A stretch of DNA of 64,000 nucleotides. Origin: Cristatella mucedo. Taxonomy: Eukaryota; Bryozoa; Phylactolaemata; Cristatellidae. The notes beneath the pieces are model-generated. The model was given only the letters and a program-made list of their open reading frames with translations. It had not been told where the DNA came from and ran no database searches. The translations under genes and the position numbers were made by a program. The DNA lies in the NCBI GenBank assembly GCA_009760855.2, contig WPIO01000039.1, forward strand, positions 1 to 64,000, read 5' to 3'. Shown in pieces: positions 1 through 12,145 of the stretch; position 1 is the first letter of the stretch, and each line of letters starts with the position of its first letter.

Positions 1-1510
1 TAATAATAATAATATGCACTTGATAAAGCGCCCTCAGAGAACTTAATCTCTTTCTAGGCGCTTTAACATTTGCTGCAAGTGTACGCAATAGAATAGTAAG
101 TAAAATCATGCTTGAAAAACAAACAAAATGAAATAACATGGTTAGGGTTTACATGCACGGGTCAGCATGCAAATGTGGTTAGTGGCAGCATGAACAGTGT
201 CAGCACGCATAAGCACATCGAGGACGAATCACAAGGACCCACTACATGCTGTCCTAAATAGGTATGTTTTTAAGTTTCTTTTAAATGTGGTCAGGTCAGG
301 GGATGTTCTGATGCACGTCGGGAGGGAGTTCCAGGCTGTGGGAGCATACGAGCTAAATGCACGGTCTCCAAAGGATTTAAGGTTTGTACGAGGTATTTCT
401 AGACTGTTGGATTCGCCAAAAAGCGAGTGGTACGATGCTTTGCCATGATGGGGTAGTGTATCTGAAAGATAGGCTGGAGCCATAGAATGAGAGACCTAAA
501 AGTGAGCGACAAACCTTGAAGTCAATCCGTTGCTTGACTGGTAACCAGTGCAGGTCGGCGAGAAGTGGAGTAATGTGGCAACTGCGACGCTTCACGACAG
601 ACAAGCCTAGCTGCAGAGTTTTGCCACCAGCTGCAATCGCCTGATCGCACATGCTGGTAGGCCAGTAAGCAGTGTTTGCAGAAGTCGAGACGAGATGTCA
701 CGAATGCATGGACCAACTTGGACGTGGTATCCTTATCTAAACAGGGCCCCAAACCTAATTTTTAGCAATGTTTATGAAGCTGAAAATAGGCTGATTTGAC
801 TGTGGAGCTGATGTGGTCGTCTAAGAGAGGTCGTCGCTTTGGAATATGACACCTAGATTTCGAGCTGATGCAACTGGAGATATGCTGGCAGAGCCAATTT
901 TTGAAAGTCAGCCTTTCCAATTTCTGAATACACTAGGTTTGCCCATAACTAGTAAGTTAGTTGTTTATCATCGTTAGTTTTTTAGAAAATTTGCTGCCAT
1001 CCATGATCGGATGTCATCATGCATGCAGCAAGTGAGTTTGAGAGAATTTGAGGTGCTCGAAGGCTGGGAGGGATCAAAGCAAAGGTACAACTGAGTGTCA
1101 TCTCCGCATAGAGAGTGAAAGCCTAGATTGTGCTTGGCAATCACAATCAGCGAGTAGGGAGAGTATAAACGGTGAAAAGGACCGGTGACCTAGCACAGAG
1201 CCCTGAGTGTACTCCCATAGGTTAAGCGGTAATCAGATGATCTTTGTCCATTCACGTCAACACTCTGGAGGATTCTCCCACTGAGATAGTGACCTGAACC
1301 ACTGCAGAGCAGTGCCAGTGATGCCCAGGCGAGATGAGAGGCGCTCTAGAACTACGTTGTGATCGATGGTATCAAAAGCCGCCGGAAGATCGAGCAAAAC
1401 AAGAAGAGACACTCTACCCATGTCTGCATTCCTAAGTAGGTCGTAGTATACCCGCAGCAATGCTGACTCTGTGGGGTGATTTTAGCTCTAAAGCCAGACT
1501 GGACACTTAC
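1..1510 (-). mobile_element. 5'-truncated CR1/L2-like non-LTR retrotransposon, copy 1
   Basis: The element reads on the minus strand. Its 3' end is at the left edge: an (ATT)n tail, preceded by the family's terminal stretch (GTAAAGCGCC... AGAGATT..GTTCTCTGAGGGCGC read on the minus strand). The same terminal stretch recurs at about 3.05, 8.6, 10.2, 18.8, 52.3 and 62.6 kb. Inside is a broken reverse transcriptase reading frame. The 5' part is missing, as is usual for target-primed retrotransposition. Assignment to the Jockey superfamily (CR1/L2/Rex1-like) rests on the RT motifs and the tandem-repeat tail; the exact clade is not resolved. Confidence 0.85.
229..1500 (-). pseudogene. Reverse transcriptase remnant of CR1/L2-like element (copy 1)
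   Basis: Frame fragments on the minus strand give the RT in order. About 1257-1460 carries the palm motif A block (LLVLLDLPAAFDTIDHNVVL). About 522-752 has the thumb region (KLVHAFVTSRLDFC), 560-620 has LLADLHWLPVKQRIDFK, and 229-483 holds the C-terminal block with AWNSLPT and the LTTFKRNLKTYLFRTA tail. Several frameshifts and stops separate them, so no functional protein can be made. In the intact family this enzyme would copy element RNA at a nicked chromosomal target. No endonuclease domain is present in this copy. Confidence 0.85.
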
Positions 1511-3040
1511 TTAGTTATCCGCACATCTATTAATGCCTCTTTTGCAGTATAAAACAGCACAAATCTTGTTTCGTTGATAATATTCGCCGTGGTGGGACCT
1601 ACAAAATAGCAGCTGAAATGAAATGCTTTTGTCGCTCCTGTCCCCAGCTTACTGCTGACACCATGTATGTAATTAAACCTTTTGGTTATTGATTCTTTTT
1701 AATAATGGATTTTATAAAGCATCTGCATCTATTTAATTTATTATTATTTATCACCAAAGCAACAGAATGTGCCAAATTGAGGTCAGTGAGTTCTGAAACC
1801 GTGATACAGGGCAAATTACTTGTGCTGATATGACATTGTTATAAAAAGGAATCTGAGCGCCAAGCTTCAATCGTCATCATCGCTTGATGGGTGGGGGCTG
1901 GGGTTAGCTGGCTGCCGAACCTGACTGGGCACTCACTAAGTGTCAACTCGACATACTCACTCAAGACCTGACCACATGACTTGCCTGCCCTGCAGTATGT
2001 GTCAGAACGGCATACTTAAATTCTGGGTCTGTCTGGAGCCAAATCTTGAGACTCTTGATTTTACAGATAAAAGGATACTAAATAACCTAGTTGCAGTGAA
2101 TGTATTACTAATTTCTTCTATTGATCATAATAATATAAACATTAGTATAGCACGGTAAGAAACAACTAAATCTCATTCTAGGGTGTGCAGACCTCGCAGT
2201 GTCCAAAGCGTTGTAGTGAAGCACCTTTGAACAGTGTCGGCCCCACGTTAGACACAGAAAAGGACAATTTCATACGAATGATTGCTTGTGAGAGCTTAAG
2301 GCTCCCTTCCTAAGTCCGGTAAATTTTTACCTGATGGACCGGCGGGATGGTCAGGCGATTACGAGGTTACAGCGCTAGTTTGCAGCGTAGGAAACTGAAG
2401 GCAATCTTCTCCAAGGATGTTGGACATTGGTTAGGAGGCAACCCCTAAATGGCTGGAATTTCAGCAGCGCAGGTGATACAAATAGTAAAACTGACGAGGG
2501 GAAATTGTTTGTCCGATTACTAAGAAATGCTCGGGAACGCCTTAAAAGCAATGGTGAACAGGGCCGGGAGAATTCGATACAGTGTCTGGCCCGGGTGAGA
2601 GAAAGGGGCTATCGCATTTGGCCCATTCATGGACGTACGACTATTCGGTCCGTTGAATATACTGCAGAAGTTTTGCAAACCAACTGTCATAGGAGATTAT
2701 GTATAGTCTGCTTATATCGGTCTGGCTCGAGGGAAAGGCAAGCCTGACAGCAACCAAGGGAGTACGACCGGCCGTGGAGGAAAGGGACAAAACGGCCCTG
2801 GCTAACCTAAAACGGAACACACGAAAAGTTCAAAAGCTAGTCTTTAGGATTCCTCATGGCATTAAATTAAAGGTTTCTTCATCAGCAGTGCTTGTGAATT
2901 ACTCCCACAAGGACGGAGGATGCTCGACGGGAGAGTGTCAACATTGCCACTGTTCCAAGAGCAACTGGAAAGACAGCAGATGCTAGGCACATCTTGTATA
3001 GGCTGGAAAAGGAGTTGTGCCAGTTATTCAGGAAACATAA
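1511..3040. other. No recognisable gene; repeat-like intergenic DNA
   Basis: There are two short plus-strand open frames (about 2427-2747 and 2699-2986) rich in Arg and Lys. They overlap in different frames and match no family I recognise. The second has a Cys/His cluster near its end (GECQHCHCSKSN), which could be chance. A degraded piece resembling the CR1 tail (CTAAATCTCATTCTAG) lies near 2167-2183. I see no splice-consistent gene model. Confidence 0.4.
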
Positions 3041-3044
3041 ACAA

Positions 3045-4690
3045 TAATAATGATCAAATCTGTTGGTCAGCACTTCAGAGAACCCAATCTCTTCTCAGGC
3101 ACCTCACAAATGCTGCAAAAGGAAGCATTTATCGAAATGGGTAGTGTTAAGCCATGTGCTGCAATGGTCAAAGAGGCATAACTAGGGTTAGACGTGACAA
3201 GGTAACAGAGGTCGCATGCAAAACATAGGGAGTGGCAGGCATGCATATCAGCGTCAGTGCATCGAATAGGCATCACAAAAGGAATGAATCAGCAGGGAAC
3301 CCACTTACCGTTAGGATTAACTTAGATGCATTTTAGAGCTTTATTTTAAAATGTCATCAAGTTCCAGGGGATGTAGTGATGCCGGATGCGTGATAAGCTG
3401 GAGTTCCAGGGCTTTGGGAGGCCCACTAGCGTTTAAAGGCACGTCTGTAGGCGATTTGTTCCTGCCGCGCTGTAGGTAAAACGAATTAGATTTAGGAAAA
3501 ACGGATGTCAATGCGGAGGCTGGTTGAGGGAGTAGAAAAGCACTAGCAAACGTGATAGGTAGGCTAAACGTCAAAGAAGGAATAGGGGACCTCAGACAAG
3601 TGACAAAACACCTTGGAAGTCGATGTGCTGGCTTGACTGGGAAGCCAGTTGGAGGTCATCAAGAGGTGGTGTGATGTGGGCAACCAAGCGAGCGCTCACT
3701 GCTAGTAAGTCTGCTAAGCTGGGCAGACTGCTGTACCAAAACAACTTGTAAGCGCTAAGTTGCACAGGCCGGGTAGATCCAGCAAAGCAGTGAGTTAACA
3801 GGAAGGTAGCAGAAAACAGGATGGTCACATAAATGCAATTGGCCACTCAGCATCACATAGTATCCCTGTCTAAGCAAAGCCCAAATTTTAGCAATATTAT
3901 GTAGCTGAGACAAGTAGGGCAGCCTTGAGTGTGGAGCGATGTATGCGTCTAATGACGCAGAGGTGCTACTGTGGAACCTGGGCACCTAGGATTTTTGTGC
4001 AAGATGCAAGGACGATTGCTGGCAGAGCCGGATTTTAAGACGTTCGCCTCTCCAATTCTTGAATCTCAATCGGCTATGCCCATAATCGGAGTTTAGTGTG
4101 TGTTTCTTATACATACATTTAAGAGAAAATTTGCTGGAAGGCTGGGAGGGATACACAGCAATGGAACTCACTAAATTTGACAAATGCCATCTGAATTTGA
4201 AAATCTCTATTGAATGCCATCTGCATAGAAGTGGAAAGGCCTAGATTGTGGCTTGGCGAATCAACATCGGCAAGAAACGGAAACGCGTATAAAACCGTGA
4301 AAAGAACTGCGGAAGCACATGAGGCCCTGAGGCACCCTATATTTCAGAAGTCCTTTGAATGATCTTTGGTCCATTCATGGCAGTAAACTACTCTGGAAGT
4401 CTCATCTGGAAGACTAGGACCTGAAACCATTGCAATGCAGTTGCCAGTAATACGAAGGACCAGATGAGAGGCGCTCACATGACGACTTGTGGACTGAATT
4501 AGTATCAAACAGTCGCCCGAAAAGATTCGGAGCAAACACAAGCAGACATACTCTACTTGGGCGCCCGCATTTCTAAAAGTTAGGTCGTTATAAACTCGCA
4601 GCTAAATGAGGACTCTGCGGGAGTGATTAGCTCTCTAAAACCAGACCTGGAAAACTTACTAACAAGGTCTCGAAAGTTTAAAAGTAATGA
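3045..4690 (-). mobile_element. Degenerate CR1/L2-like retrotransposon, copy 2
   Basis: This is a minus-strand copy. Its 3' end is at about 3045-3120 (AATAATAATGATC, then CAGAGAACCCAATCTCTTCTCAGGC). It runs parallel to copy 1: the stretches around 3600-3760 and 4200-4660 repeat the copy-1 segments at about 500-660 and 1080-1500. Small insertions and deletions have destroyed the reading frame throughout, so it is older or more mutated than copy 1. The 5' part is missing. Confidence 0.75.
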
Positions 4691-5129
4691 GTTCCAGTCG
4701 TGCCGCCACGGACTCTTTTCCAGCCCAGACGCTCCCAGGCCGACATGATCTAGTGGTCTCTTTGAGAGGAAAACGGCAGAAGGGAGGCTGCGGGTGAAGC
4801 GCTCACTAGCCCGAATCTGCGTTGCTTCTGGAGTAGTGGCCTGACTGACCAGCCTGCAAAGGTGCTGGAAAACATGACGTGGAGGCCAATGATATATTTT
4901 GGATGTTAGTTATGCGATCGGCAGCAAATAGACTTCAATGGCATCGGAAAGAAGCAGGGACATGTGGGCATTACGGTATCCTAGAGGACTATAGTCTTCG
5001 CTGCATGAATATGAACTTTGCAGGGACGAGGTCACTCGTGACAGTGGGTGCTACATGGAACTTGGACGGACAAAGATTCCAGGTGGGATGCGGGTCTTCG
5101 CCGAACCGGCACCTAGGCTACGAGTCAAG

Positions 5130-5540
5130 GAACGGGATCGACTTCAGCCTCCGTCAAGCTCAACTTCGGCTCACTGCAGTCCCATGGGCGCCAAGCTTCC
5201 ATCTCGCCGACTCACTCAGTGCCCAAAGCACTCCGTGCACCCACCTGCTTTCGGAATCCAACAGCTAATTACCACTACCTAGTCGCAAGGCCTCAAATCC
5301 TTTTGGGAAGACCTCGTGTATTTAGTTCTGTAGTGCCTCCCAAAACGCTCTGGAAACTCCCGCACTGACTTGCATCAGTGAAACATCGGACTTTGGACTT
5401 ACATTAGAACCCGTAAACACAAATCTACCAGCTATCTAGGGACAGCATTAGTTGGGTCCCTGTGATTCGCTTTCAGTGTGCTTATTGCATGCTGTACACT
5501 GTGCAGGCTGCCACTAACAACCAACATTGCATGGCGGGAC
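5130..5540 (+). mobile_element. CR1/L2-like 3' fragment, copy 3
   Basis: A plus-strand 3' fragment of the family. TTTCGGAATCCAACAG, then CCTCAAATCCTTTTGGG, then GGGACAGCATTAGTTGGGTC and CAGGCTGCCACTAACAAC match in order the segment at about 62228-62470 of the best copy. The (ATT)n tail itself is absent. The reading frame is degraded. Confidence 0.65.
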
Positions 5541-5609
5541 CCTGGCATGGCGGTTATGTTAGCTCAGTCGTTCGGGCCGGCAGCGTGGGTTAGTGGAGGC
5601 TCAATGTTC

Positions 5610-5910
5610 GTCGAGACACGAAGACAACGAGCGAGCGAACGTGAGCGATGCTGAACGAGACTCAAATCTTTTATTTCACGCGGGCACATGGTCAGGAGCT
5701 GCTGATAAGAGTACAATCCGTGCCACATGCCCACATCAGGGCCGCACCGAGCCAACCGCCAACCACTCCACCGAAGAGCGCCTAAACTCACTCCACCGCG
5801 AGGCCAGGGCACACCAGTGGCCGAGAAGCACAGGCACACACAACATCCCTGTCCCCCATAAGAAATGTCAAAGACAACATCGTCAGCCAGCCTGGGAACA
5901 GCAGCGCCTC
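5610..5910 (+). repeat. Unnamed dispersed repeat R1, copy 1
   Basis: This shares ordered blocks with 8205-8520: GAGACACGAAGACA, AACGTGAGC, TGAACGAGAC, ATGCCCACA, a CCGCC/CCGCCC-AACCA block and CACCAGTGGC, ending near ACATCGTCA. A 170-residue open frame (5593-6105) crosses it, but its composition (Arg, His, Ser) and lack of any recognised domain suggest a chance frame in GC-rich DNA. The class of element is unknown. Confidence 0.55.
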
Positions 5911-8204
5911 ACGGCCCGGAGCTCATGCAGCACGTCGGTGCGCTGGCACTGGCCCGCTCGACTTCCCAGCGCTCTCACACTCCGCAGGCGCCCCGAGCCA
6001 GGAATTCGAGGGCTCTCCTCGCATCTCGTGTCGTGGTCTGATTCCACTCGTCACGTCGGCAAGGGGATTAGACTTCTTGTAGCCTTGGAACCCCGCATCT
6101 TCTAACTTTATCCAGAATGCAACGACCTCCGGTGGGCCGGCGTCATTTAGGAATGCAACAAGGGACCAGTCCCAGAAACCGTTTCCAGTCTCCAGGCCGC
6201 CGAGCCATCGAGGTTCGGAGGATGTTTAGCCTGCGGTCGGCTATCCTGGTTGTTACACCCGGATTCTTCGGGTCGATATGCGGCTGGTGTTTCGGGTGCT
6301 GACGGTGTGAGCTTTTCGGTGCGTGGCTTATTTGTTTAGGGAGGGGGTCTGGGGTCCTTAACTGTTGGGTATACCTGTGAATGGACCGGCAATGTTGCAC
6401 GTCGTCTCGGCTCTATTGGACCCAATAAGGCTCAAAGGAACAAAGCGTCCGTTCTACGCCCGGCGAAAGATCGTTGTCACTGCCGTTTGAGGTTTTTCTG
6501 GCGGCTAAGGCGAAACCAGCATATCTATACTCGGCTCCTGGTCGAGGGCGAAAGTAGTGGTGAGGACGCCGTCGACCAGTCAGCTGGACCCCACGATTTA
6601 GAAGGGAGTTGACCCATATTGAATGGAACTGCCGCATCTATATTGGTCCAACTGGTGTCGGCTTGAACTGGCCCCAAGGTCTAAAAAATATACCTATATA
6701 ATTCATTGGATATAAAGGCCCCAAGAGAACTCAAATCTCTTATCTGTATGTTCCTTACTGAAGGCCTTCAGTGGGTCTGCTCGCTGCATCTTCTCCGAGG
6801 TAGAGCCAGGTAAATCTATCGTCCTTAATATCCACGTTGAACTGGTGGCAATCAAAACAGATCGCGCCTTGAGTTTCACTGCCAGTGGTTCAATATCGCC
6901 AGTCAATTGCCGCTGCAATGAAAATCCTGCCATTGCAATTAAAGTGAGGGGCAACTCTTCCTTTTGAGGCCCTTGAATTAATGGAGCCATCTGTGAGGTT
7001 AAAAATCTGGTTCCGGTGATCGTTATTGATTATGGTCTCAGAACGAGAAAGTATGGTACGGTATTCAGTTCTCTATAACAAACTGTAGGGTCGCACACAT
7101 CCCATGCCCGAAAAGGCTGATCGGCCTGTCATTTTGGCAATGTGTACTTGCTTTGGACGGTACGGTACGTGTTATCATGGTGGACAGCATTTCCCTTCAG
7201 AATATGGACGTTAACTCCGTTGTCGTTGATTATCATTAAAAATAAAAGTGACGAAACGTGCTTATGGAATCTCTAGGCGTAGCGTGCCGCAGAAGCAGGG
7301 TTCTCCTGATCACCCGGGGCCCCATGGCCTCCCCAGTGTGCCTCAGCCTGTGGCCCTCTTCCGGCCTCCATGCGCCTGAGGCCACCTGTGGGGCTCCCTA
7401 TGGTATTAAGGGCCATGGGCTGAAGCCCGGGAGACACTCAGCAACCATTTTCTCAAAGGGCTACAATTGAAGTTTCCTGTCTGCCCAAGTCACGATGGGC
7501 CTGCTAGCACCTGCAGACTCTCGTCCTGCTTCTCCCCGATTTGATGCTCTGACTCGTGATGCGCTGGAGCTGGCCTAAGCTGGGCCAGGAGGCAGAAGGT
7601 CCATTTGACGCTCTGCATCGGCTGCATGCCCTGGCTACCTGAGGGACCCCCATGGAGGATCCCAGCCTGGGTCCTCGTTGTATTAGCTATTGAACCGTGG
7701 TCATCAGATGCCACGCTTGGCGTTTTGTTAGTCCGGCGAAGCCTTTACCAGGACCGATCCCACAGTCCATTCATGGCCGATACACGGAGAGAACTGTTTC
7801 AGTGGCTCTGTTTGAGATGTAGGGTATCGCTCATTTGAGCAAGCGTCAAGCTCCAAGAGAAGGTTCAGCAACTTCCGCTCTGCCGTCCTGGTGGCGCCTT
7901 CAAAGTCGCGGATGGCACTAAATTACGGCCTCCTCCTGGCGAGAACGCCTCCTTAACTTCCTTACTTTCGTATCACCGTTTCCCGCTTTCCAGTTCCAGA
8001 TATTAATGACGAGCGCCTCGCCCGCTAGAAACGCTTTGTAAATCTTCGCCATACAGATGTTTTGTCTCAGTTGAAAAGCCGACGCATTAGGTATCAAAGC
8101 GTTCAACCAGGTCGAGTATGGGATCGGTCAGTCATACTTGTAAAATCCATTTTCTTGCTGCTACTTATGTTATTGTGTTCTCGGTTTCTTAGCGAATGGA
8201 GCTT
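5911..8204. other. No recognisable gene
   Basis: Mixed-composition intergenic DNA. Short open frames at 6143-6400, 6413-6637, 6703-6990 and 7258-7838 are under 100 residues, overlap one another and have no recognisable domains. A short block near 6717-6740 (GGCCCCAAGAGAACTCAAATC) resembles the CR1 tail. I cannot support a gene here. Confidence 0.35.
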
Positions 8205-8515
8205 CCCACTCGGAGACACGAAGACACGAGGAACGTGAGCTGTGAACGAGACCTAAATTATTCCAGAGGTGGCGCATATATGAGCTAGGGCTTCTCGATA
8301 CCACAGATAAGGGACATCCAAAGTGTTGTCACCCAAGGAAAAAATTAAGCATGCCCACACTTCATAGGCCCACCTTGGTTTCAACCGCCCAACCATCAAG
8401 TCGAGAGCTCAGCCACCAGAGGTGCAAGAACTGTGGCTCTAAATCGCCCAATCATCACCCGGAGAGCAGGGCAAAGGCACCAGTGGCAGAGTAGCTAAAT
8501 GAGTAATAATAATAA
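8205..8515 (+). repeat. Unnamed dispersed repeat R1, copy 2
   Basis: Second copy of the repeat at 5610-5910, with the same block order (GAGACACGAAGACA, AACGTGAGC, TGAACGAGAC, ATGCCCACA, AACCGCCCAACCATC, CACCAGTGGC). It ends in TAATAATAATAACATCGTCA, immediately before a CR1 3' tail. Either the two are adjacent insertions, or R1 is the upstream part of a composite element sharing that tail. Confidence 0.55.
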
Positions 8516-8668
8516 CATCGTCACCCCTAAACACGCTGCTGTTCATAAGTGATATCAAGCATGATATTACTCCACGATTCAATCAGTTTCCTGGGCAAAT
8601 GTAAAGTGCCTAGGAAAAGATTGAGTTCTCTGAGAGGTTTAATTAAGTGCATTATTATTATTATATAT
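8516..8668 (+). mobile_element. CR1/L2-like 3' tail, copy 4
   Basis: The plus-strand 3' terminal stretch only: ATCAAGCATGATATTACTCC, GCAAATGTAAAGTGCCTAGG, AGATTGAGTTCTCTGAGAGG and then (ATT)n. It is colinear with the end of the copy at 61395-62622. No coding sequence. Confidence 0.8.
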
Positions 8669-9450
8669 TATCTAGGGATACCCTGATCTGACTCCATCTT
8701 GCTGACAAACAAGCTAAAGGGAGCGACCAGCCAGATCATTGCTATGAATTATCAAGTAAGGAGCCAACCTAAGCAGTTAAGAGATGGTTGGATCGTCACA
8801 TCAGTATTTTGGATTGTGCATCTGGCGATTCAATAATGTTTTTCTTATGTTAGAATCTTGGCCTTTACACTGATTAAGTGATCTACAGTTAGTCCCTGTA
8901 AGCCCTGTCGATGGACAGTCAGAGTCCTGATCTTTTCAAGCTTGCGCTTTAGTAGACCTATGAAGGTCTTGGCAAACCATAGGTCGTCTGGAGCGGGCAC
9001 ACAGTGCGAAGTTAGAGGTGGAAATCACTCACTCACTTAGTAACCCGATCAGGTGTTAAATCTATCGATGACCACAGGTCACTAGATTGAGTAAATAGAT
9101 GCGGCTAGACGATCTCCACCACGCAGCAACGATGTCAAGGGTCTTGAGGCTTTTTCGACCAAGAAGTTGATTTAGATGAGGAGGAGGATGGAAGACACTG
9201 TAGACCGAAAGAGATCTAAAATGAACTGGATTCGGTAATAATTGGTGAAGGAAAAAGTGCAGCTTCAGGTTGGAGAACGGTTTGAGGTGTGAATCTTGAT
9301 GTGAGCAGGGTTATGCAGCACCACGCCACACGTACCATCAGCCAAAAGACAAAACTAGTGTGCTGGGGCGCATCAGATAAATGGGTGAAATAACCCATAA
9401 TGAGGAAAATGATTTTCGTACAGAATCAAAATGAGATTAAAGAAATTTGA
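8669..9450. other. No recognisable gene
   Basis: Moderately AT-rich DNA between two CR1 copies. The only open frame of note (9216-9398, minus, 60 residues) has no recognisable feature. Confidence 0.35.
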
Positions 9451-10275
9451 GATAAAGCAGGATCGGTACCTGTAAGGAGGACTACTGCTTTATTGCCGAT
9501 GTGTTATGTGCTTGCTGATTAAACAGCCTCTTTTGTATAGCGACAGAAGAGCCTTTTTACGGCCAATATCACCGCTAGCAAAAAGGGGCTAAAGAACGCC
9601 CAAATTAGAATTTAACCCACGACCTCGGGAACGAGGTCGTGTGAAAAAGAACCACCTTACCTAGTGTGCCATCACGGCTCAGGCACCATATCTAGGCTAC
9701 TTTATGCCGATGTCACTCAGCTGGTACTTTTTGCTTTGATCCTCCCAGCTCTCGGAGCACGCGGAATTCTCTGCGCTTACTGGGCCTGGGTATTGATGAA
9801 GATGACTCTGCAATATGGTTGGCAGCAAACTTTTTAAATTAATGACAAACCAACTGACTAGTTATAAAAACCCAAGTGTGATTCCAGAAATCAGAAAACC
9901 TAACGTCAAAACTTGTTCTGGCCATGACACTAGTTGAATCTGCAATGCACTCCAGATGCCAATTTCAAAGTGGACCCTTCTTATTAGGACGACCACATCA
10001 CCTTCGTTCCAATGTCTCTAAAGCCTGGAACTCATCACCCAATCATGGTCACAGCATCCTACAGGACGACATTTCAGAAGACTACAACCGCTCGCCGAGC
10101 AGCATTTGGTGGGTCTTTGGGGATTTGCCCTTGTGTACATGTTCCTGCTTACACTGTACCTAAGGTTGCGAATAAGTTACCACCTAACTATTTTGTAATA
10201 CTTTCTACACAGCATCTGTAAAGTGCCTAGAAAGAGATTCAATTTTCTGAGGGTGCAAATGAATTATTATTAATA
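9450..10275 (+). mobile_element. Degenerate CR1/L2-like copy 5, interrupted by a SINE
   Basis: Plus-strand fragment of the retrotransposon. CTTTATTGCCGATGTG (left of the SINE) and CTAGGCTACTTTATGCCGATG (right of it) correspond to neighbouring parts of the RT palm region. Further right come GATGGTTGGCAGCAAACTTT-like sequence, AGCCTGGAACTCATCACCC (the AWNSLP block) and the 3' end at about 10215-10275 with ATTATTATTAATATTAG. The reading frame is destroyed. The SINE at 9509-9677 splits the RT region. Confidence 0.75.
9509..9677 (-). mobile_element. tRNA-derived SINE, copy 1 (nested in CR1 copy 5)
   Basis: Read on the minus strand it begins CCGTGATGGCACACTAGGTA (box A-like). It continues with CACGACCTCG and a box B-like region that is degraded here (GTGGGTTAAATTC), then a body ending AAGAGGCTGTTTAATCAGC. 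Two other copies (19880-20037, 59343-59516) share the same order, and the third keeps a clean box B. SINEs of this kind are transcribed by RNA polymerase III and mobilised by a partner LINE. Confidence 0.75.
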
Positions 10276-11410
10276 TTAGTAGTAGTGCATTAATTGCACG
10301 CATGCCTGACATGTGGGAGGCTATCGGGCCAGCCTGAGAAGATTGTGCTGCTGCAGGAGAACCGACCCAAGAACAGCCACTACAAAGCCCGTATGCCCAG
10401 TGCTGCTTAGAGGTCCTGCCTAGGGCCACAGATCGTGAGTGGAGACAGGTGCTGCTGGTGGACTAGCGCTGCCTGGCTTCCAAGCCAACTGGAGTGTTTC
10501 TTCTTTATTCTCTTTCCCCGTTTGGCCTCTCCCTTCCTCTTCTCTGTGCAGAATGGAAGTGACTTTCATTTTAGGAGACAGGTGACAATTAGACCACTGT
10601 AGCTGTTGGGGACTGATGCACATGCACGCCTTGTAACAATGTTGGCATTTGGCTCTTTTTAAGATGTTAGAGTCCCACTCCTCCTCCTCCCTCCCCCCCG
10701 GCATTGACGGCTGGGCTAAGGGGTGCTCGGCTTGGAGCGGCAGTAAGGCTGCGGCTAATGCTGCTGGGTATGCGCTTGATCGTCTTGGTAAGCCGCCGGA
10801 GGTCCAGCAAAGTTAAAACGTTTGGCTTAACGAGAGTCGCACGTCTGACCACTGCAGGATTTAAGCAGCACCTGGATAGAGATCAAGTTCTTGCCGTCGC
10901 TAAACAAATGGACTTATTATTGTTGCTTAAGGTAGAGAAAACATCAGCAAACCGCCCACTGGAACTCATCGAGGGATGAGACGGTTTACGTACCCCACGC
11001 TTTGTAGCTCAACCCATTCATAGATTTATGAGGCATAGTTAAACTGCCAGGCATCGATCCAGCTGATGCCATTTTAAAATGCTGATGCTAGCTCCGCTAC
11101 ATTTTTTAGTGCTCATAGGTCATCGCCTTGTGTTGCTATCTCTTAGCATGGTGCAGAGAGTTTCAGCTTTTAGTTAGGCAAAATAGACAAGATCAGGGAG
11201 AAGTCCTTATTCAAAAAGGCAGCAGTCCCCACAGGACTCTTCCGGCCTCCCTTGCCAGCTCTTCAGCCCCCTTCGACAATCTCCCTGCAGACCGCAGACT
11301 CCCCAGTGGTTTCATCAAGCTATGCTTTTGGCATTCAACGATTGGGTCACTTTAGCTGACGTATGAATAGTGATACAAGACGCACACACACACATACATA
11401 CATGCATACA

Positions 11411-11411
11411 C

Positions 11412-11492
<81 letters not shown>
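11411..11492. repeat. (TA)n microsatellite
   Basis: About 80 bases of near-perfect TA dinucleotides following a CA/ACATACAT-type stretch (11381-11412). Confidence 0.97.
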
Positions 11493-11495
<3 letters not shown>

Positions 11496-11699
11496 CATCC
11501 ATCATTAGTTATCAACCCATAGCTAGGAAGCTACGAGGAGCTGGATTAATGGGCAATTTGTAGGCTATATTTGTTATTCTATCGGTCCGCCACTTGCGCC
11601 AAAACCCAAATGCATTAACATCAGACACCAGGTGGCCTGTTATTCTGTCTAGTGAGTAGCAGCAAGATGATAGTATGCAGCACGCGCTTCATGTCGTGT

Positions 11700-11873
11700 G
11701 TACGTGGAGGCGGAGGAGTCAGGCGGGGTGGCTTGAGTGAGCAGCTTGCTTTGAATGAGGAGTGAGTGGAGGAGGAGGAGGAGGAGTGAGTGAGTGTGGA
11801 GTGAGGTGTGTGGAGGAGGAGGTGTGGGAGGCTTGTGGTGTAAAGCACCCTGAGTGTGTGTGTGTGTGTGTAG
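11700..11873 (+). repeat. Purine-rich GGA/GTGA low-complexity tract ending in (GT)n
   Basis: The plus strand is dominated by GGAGGA and GAGTGA units (about 11758-11830), then (TG)n at 11850-11870. Possible triplex- or slippage-prone DNA. Apparent Ser/Pro/Thr-rich open frames on the minus strand derive from it. Confidence 0.85.
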
Positions 11874-12079
11874 TCATGGGTACACTAGGGCTGATTAACT
11901 CAAACAAAGTTTTAGGCTGATAGCTAGTAGTTTGCACTTCACTGAAGCCTTCATATTTCTGGAGAGATGCCACCAAATGCCAAGATAGCACGAGGTAAGG
12001 TGAAGCGTGCCAAGGGACTCCATGTCCCCTGGAGGTCGGGTCTGATTCCTGTGGTAAGATTTTTAATGCCACCAAGTGG

Positions 12080-12145
12080 TGGTGATAGCCGTAAAGGCCT
12101 CTTCTATCAAGTATACAAAAAGAGGCTGCTTGGGCTAGCTAGGAT
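12080..12145 (+). mobile_element. SINE 3'-body fragment (degenerate)
   Basis: GGTGATAGCCGTAAAGGCC, then AAAAAGAGGCTGCTTGG matches the 3' half of the tRNA-derived SINE (compare the minus strand of 59345-59415: GTGACAGCCATAAAGGCTC, then AAAAAGAGGCTGTTAAATCA). The tRNA-like head is missing. Confidence 0.5.

Noticed and set aside
11315-11563. Open frames of Ile-Tyr repeats on both strands
   Set aside because: They are translations of a (TA)n microsatellite; the same happens at 53080-53413 and 52585-52776.
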